Assembly: GCF_001742225.1 (NCBI RefSeq)
Contig: NZ_CP017077.1
Location: forward strand, 1 to 64,000
Length of the DNA: 64,000 nt
Direction of reading: 5' to 3'
DNA from: Novosphingobium resinovorum
Lineage (GTDB): Bacteria; Pseudomonadota; Alphaproteobacteria; Sphingomonadales; Sphingomonadaceae
Both the position numbers and the translations under genes were made by a program. Below are positions 63,517-64,000 of the stretch, one piece after another. The notes beneath the pieces are model-generated. The model saw only the letters and a list, made by a program, of their open reading frames with translations, made no database searches and was not told the DNA's origin. Position 1 is the stretch's first letter. Every line of letters starts with the position of its first letter.

Positions 63517-64000
63517 ATGACCGCACCCGTCATTCGCGGCGTCAATCATATCGGCATCACGGTGCCCGACATCGAAGCCGCAAAATCGTTCTTGGCGGAA
63601 GCCTTCGGTGGCCAGGTGATCTATCAGTCTTTCGGTCCTCAGGATCCGCCGCGGCAAGGACCCGAATTCGAGCGGGCCGTTGGCGCGTTCCCCGGAACGG
63701 TCGTACGCGCCCAGGCGATGGTCAAGATCGGGACCGGACCCGATATCGAGCTCTTCGAAATGCACGGTCCCGAGCAAGCCCAGCCGATCCGGGCGAGCGA
63801 CTTTGGCATCACGCACTTCGCTCTCTACACCGATGACATCGACGCATCGGTCGAGCGCTTCGAGAAAGCGGGCGGTACCCCGCTGACGGCGCCGCGCGCC
63901 ATCCCCTATGCAACCGAGAAAGGTCCTGGAAACAAGGTCTGCTATTGCCGCATGCCGTGGGGTACGACGATGGAATTCATCACCACGCCGGATCGCATGG
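63517..64000 (+). CDS. VOC family protein (glyoxalase/bleomycin-resistance type), partial
   Basis: A vicinal-oxygen-chelate protein cut by the window end (161 codons visible, no stop). The N-terminal NHIGITVPDIEAAKSF supplies the first His ligand and GITHFALYTDDIDAS the second, and GTTMEFITTPDRM has the Glu expected in the second module. It resembles two-module lactoylglutathione lyase or dioxygenase-like proteins. ATG 63517 has GCAAAGGAAAA upstream. It follows the hydrolase gene by 64 bases. Confidence 0.85.
   Translation, partial: MTAPVIRGVNHIGITVPDIEAAKSFLAEAFGGQVIYQSFGPQDPPRQGPEFERAVGAFPGTVVRAQAMVKIGTGPDIELFEMHGPEQAQPIRASDFGITHFALYTDDIDASVERFEKAGGTPLTAPRAIPYATEKGPGNKVCYCRMPWGTTMEFITTPDRM

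Overview
The window is GC-rich and packed with short-chain dehydrogenases (SDRs), acyl-CoA dehydrogenases, TonB-dependent receptors, IclR/TetR/LysR regulators and a sigma factor-NrsF pair. That gene content fits an alphaproteobacterium, most probably a sphingomonad (Sphingomonas, Novosphingobium or Sphingobium type). Genus, and chromosome versus megaplasmid, cannot be decided from the sequence. I saw no rRNA, tRNA, CRISPR array, intact transposase or replication origin.

Region 1 (about 0-20 kb) looks like an aromatic-compound catabolic locus. A leftward nine-gene operon (7829 down to 248) carries a small unknown protein, a Rieske oxygenase, an IclR regulator, a two-domain extradiol-type dioxygenase, a cupin, an alpha/beta hydrolase, an atypical SDR, an NMT1-type binding protein and a flavoprotein ferredoxin reductase. 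The reductase has a 1-base frameshift near its C-terminus. Divergent from this operon is a coupled MFS transporter/SIR2-like pair. A second IclR gene follows, then a leftward group of aldehyde dehydrogenase, aspartate-dehydrogenase-like enzyme, ThDP enzyme, GH3 beta-glucosidase, TonB receptor and SDR. Related palindromes (GTTYG-N5-CRAAC type) precede four of these transcription units, so the block looks like one IclR-controlled regulon.

Region 2 (about 20.8-50.5 kb) is a large acyl-CoA catabolic region. It has a CoA ligase, a fused FadB-like enzyme, single crotonases, two thiolases, four acyl-CoA dehydrogenases, a DUF35-like OB protein, SDRs, two tandem carboxymuconolactone-decarboxylase-like proteins, a TonB receptor, an MFS transporter and an OprB-like porin. 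Two acyl-CoA dehydrogenases are translationally coupled to aminoglycoside-phosphotransferase-like kinases, which resembles the LvaA/LvaC and ACAD10/11 logic for 4-hydroxyacyl-CoAs. The sequence GACCGNNCGGTC recurs in all three divergent promoter regions of this block. It is probably the operator of the TetR protein encoded at 38686-39303.

Region 3 (about 51-64 kb) has a different character. It opens with a frameshifted SDR divergent from a TetR gene with a perfect palindrome between them. Next come an EthD-like protein and SDR, then a sigma factor/NrsF-like anti-sigma pair with a DUF308-type membrane protein, an Ohr peroxidase, a mercuric-reductase-like flavoprotein, an Asp/Glu racemase and a secreted esterase. 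A LysR regulator is divergent from EthD-like/SDR/epoxide-hydrolase-like/VOC genes, and the last of these runs off the window. EthD-SDR pairs occur three times in the window.

Two genes (248-1529 and 50978-51827) are broken by a single extra base in a short G run, which may be consensus error rather than biology.
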